From the NCBI GenBank assembly GCA_021781775.1, contig JAJXWE010000107.1:1-6342 (forward strand): DNA of 6,342 bases, in the 5' to 3' direction. Made by a program: the position numbers and the translations under genes. The stretch is from Pseudomonadota bacterium (GTDB taxonomy: Bacteria; Pseudomonadota; Gammaproteobacteria; Steroidobacterales; Steroidobacteraceae). This document shows positions 4,373 to 6,342 of this stretch, piece after piece (within the stretch, counting starts at the first letter, position 1; each line of letters starts with the position of its first letter). The notes under the pieces were generated by a model, which saw only the letters and a list, made by a program, of their open reading frames with translations, was not told the DNA's origin and did not search any database.

Positions 4373-6342
4373 ATGAGCGAGACATTCTTCGTCACCACCG
4401 CCCTGCCCTACGCCAACGGCCCGTTCCACATCGGGCACATCATGGAGTACATCCAGGCCGACATCTGGGTGCGCTTCGAGCGTATGCAGGGCAGGCAGGT
4501 GCATTTCGTCGGCGCCGACGATGCGCACGGCGCGCCGATCATGCTCAAGGCCGAAGCCGAGCACGTGAGCCCCGAGGCGCTCGTGGCGCAGGTGGCTGCC
4601 GGCCGAGCGCGCTACCTCGACGGCTTTCACATCGCCTTCGATCACTGGCACTCGACCCACTCCCCCGAGAATACCGCGCTCTCGCAGGACATCTACCGGC
4701 GGCTGCGAGCGGCCGGCCTGATCTACGCCCGGCCCGTCGAGCAGTTCTTCGATCCGCTCAAGGGCATGTTCCTGGCCGACCGCTACGTCAAGGGCGAGTG
4801 CCCCAAGTGCCACGCCAAGGACCAGTACGGGGACGCCTGCGAGGTCTGCGGCAGCGTGTATGCGCCGACCGAGCTGATCGAGCCGTACTCGGCGCTCACC
4901 GGCGCCCGGCCGGTGCTGAAGACCTCGGATCACTTCTTCTTCAAACTCTCCGACCCGCGCTGCGTAGATTTCCTGCAGGAGTGGCTCGGAACCACCGGCC
5001 ACGTGCAGCCGCAGGTCGCCAACAAGGCGCGCGAGTGGCTCGCGGGCGAGGGCGAGCAGGCGCTCGCAGACTGGGACATCTCGCGCGATGCGCCCTACTT
5101 TGGCATACCGATCCCGGATGCGCCCGGCAAGTTCTTCTACGTCTGGCTGGATGCGCCGATCGGCTATCTCGCCGCGCTGAAGAGCTACTTCGAGAGCGGC
5201 AAGGCACGCGCGCGCGGCGAGACGCGCACGTTCGAGGCCTTCCTCGCCGCCCCCGATACGCGCCAGGTGCACTTCATCGGCAAGGACATCATCTACTTCC
5301 ACACGCTGTTCTGGCCTGCCATGCTGCACTTTGCGGGTGCCCCGTTCCGGGCTCCCGACAATGTGCACGTGCACGGCTTCATCACCGTGTCGGGCGAGAA
5401 GATGTCCAAGTCGCGCGGCACCGGCATCAGTCCGCTGCGCTATCTCGAACTCGGCATGAACCCCGAGTGGCTGCGCTACTACATCGCCGCCAAACTCAAT
5501 GCCAACGTCGAGGACCTGGACTTCAATCCCGCGGACTTCGCCGCGCGGGTCAACAGCGATCTGATCGGCAAGTACGTCAACATCGCGAGCCGCGCGGCCA
5601 ATTTCATCACGCGCCACTTCGGCGGCGCGCTCGATTACCCGCAGGGCACCACGACGCTCACGGAACGCGCGGGCGAGGTGCTCGAGCGGGTCCGCGCCAG
5701 TTACGGCGCGCGCGAATTCGGCCGCGCGATGCGCGAGATCATGGCGTTCGCCGACCGGGTGAACCAGGAATTCGATGCACGCGAGCCGTGGGTGCTCGCC
5801 AAGGACCCCGCCCGGCGCGGGGCGCTGCAGGACAGCTGCGCGCAGGCGCTCTACGGCTTCAAGACCCTCACCTGCCTGCTTGCCCCGGTTCTGCCGGCCG
5901 TGGCCGAGCGCGTGGCGCGCGAGCTGTTCGGGCTCGAGCGCCCGCTCAGCTTCGCCGATGCGCTCGAACCGCCGCGGCACATCAATCCCTACCAGCATCT
6001 CATGACGCGCGTCGATCCGAAGCAGCTCGAGGCGCTGCTCGAGCCGCCCGCCCCGCCGGCGGCGCAGGTCGCGCCCGCCAGAACCCCCGCCGAGCCGCCG
6101 GCTCCGGCGAGCGCCGCGACCGGCGCACCGATCTCGATCGAGGCGTTCAAGCAGATCGACCTGCGCGTGGCGCGCATCGCGGCGGCCGAGGTCGTGGTCG
6201 GCGCCGACAAGCTGCTCAAACTCACGCTCGATCTCGGCGGCGAGACCCGTACCGTGTTCGCCGGCATCAAGTTCGCCTACGATCCGGCCGTCCTCGTCGG
6301 GCGCCTGACCGTGATGGTGGCGAACCTCGCGCCGCGCAAGAT
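4373..6342 (+). CDS. metG: methionyl-tRNA synthetase (3' partial)
   Basis: Cytoplasmic class I synthetase that charges tRNA-Met and initiator tRNA with methionine using ATP. The 656 complete codons in the window run without a break. Signatures include the HIGH motif (19-22) after ALPYANGPF, the GADDAHG segment, a zinc knuckle with Cys143, Cys146, Cys156 and Cys159 (C-x2-C-x9-C-x2-C), WDISRDAPYFG, FYVWLDAPIGY, the KMSKS loop (343-347) and the helical anticodon-binding domain after it. An Ala/Pro-rich linker (about 558-586) leads to a C-terminal EMAPII/Trbp111-type tRNA-binding and dimerisation domain from about 587 (FKQIDLRVARI). The window ends at ANLAPRK, leaving roughly 35 residues of this domain outside, by comparison with the 677-residue E. 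coli enzyme. The ATG at 4373 gives the expected N terminus but has no ribosome site. It lies 47 bp after pilT and is functionally unrelated to it. Confidence 0.97.
   Translation, partial: MSETFFVTTALPYANGPFHIGHIMEYIQADIWVRFERMQGRQVHFVGADDAHGAPIMLKAEAEHVSPEALVAQVAAGRARYLDGFHIAFDHWHSTHSPENTALSQDIYRRLRAAGLIYARPVEQFFDPLKGMFLADRYVKGECPKCHAKDQYGDACEVCGSVYAPTELIEPYSALTGARPVLKTSDHFFFKLSDPRCVDFLQEWLGTTGHVQPQVANKAREWLAGEGEQALADWDISRDAPYFGIPIPDAPGKFFYVWLDAPIGYLAALKSYFESGKARARGETRTFEAFLAAPDTRQVHFIGKDIIYFHTLFWPAMLHFAGAPFRAPDNVHVHGFITVSGEKMSKSRGTGISPLRYLELGMNPEWLRYYIAAKLNANVEDLDFNPADFAARVNSDLIGKYVNIASRAANFITRHFGGALDYPQGTTTLTERAGEVLERVRASYGAREFGRAMREIMAFADRVNQEFDAREPWVLAKDPARRGALQDSCAQALYGFKTLTCLLAPVLPAVAERVARELFGLERPLSFADALEPPRHINPYQHLMTRVDPKQLEALLEPPAPPAAQVAPARTPAEPPAPASAATGAPISIEAFKQIDLRVARIAAAEVVVGADKLLKLTLDLGGETRTVFAGIKFAYDPAVLVGRLTVMVANLAPRK

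Noticed and set aside
4271..5998. Long open frame on the - strand (575 codons) across metG
   Set aside because: It lies opposite the continuous, motif-complete metG frame and has the His/Arg/Val-rich composition typical of antisense frames in GC-rich coding DNA.

Overview
The window is GC-rich DNA with four protein genes, all on the + strand, and one sizeable intergenic region. It reads as a piece of a proteobacterial chromosome, most likely a high-GC gammaproteobacterium. The reasons are a MetG that follows the long E. coli-type layout (four-cysteine zinc knuckle plus C-terminal tRNA-binding domain), PilT-family ATPases of the type IVa pilus, and clear GAGGAG Shine-Dalgarno sites. A related high-GC betaproteobacterium cannot be excluded. 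No phage, IS, tRNA, rRNA or CRISPR sequence is visible.

Layout: (1) 1-1824, the 3' part of a gene for a cytoplasmic HEAT-repeat protein fused to a Hanks-type Ser/Thr kinase; its start lies upstream of the window. (2) 1825-2155, a 331-bp intergenic region with several inverted repeats, a very GC-rich core, a more AT-rich patch containing a LexA-box-like palindrome, and a possible 36-codon reading frame that ends in a TGATG overlap with the next gene. (3) 2156-3250 and 3264-4325, two tandem PilT-family hexameric ATPases that are paralogs of each other and are very probably cotranscribed. (4) 4373 to the window end, metG (methionyl-tRNA synthetase), missing only its last few dozen codons.

The two ATPases would power or regulate retraction of type IV pili. 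Both have complete catalytic motifs, but each mixes PilT-like and PilU-like signatures and both lack the exact AIRNLI motif of canonical PilT, so they look like an accessory pair rather than the housekeeping pilT/pilU. The HEAT-kinase just upstream may be their regulator or scaffold, but that rests only on proximity, with 331 bp between them. metG is an unrelated housekeeping gene that may have its own promoter and a leaderless transcript.

The most interesting points are the kinase plus double-retraction-ATPase neighbourhood, the strict 31-residue HEAT periodicity, the structured leader of the pilus genes, and the apparent leaderless start of metG. Nothing here is demonstrably a new defence or mobile system.
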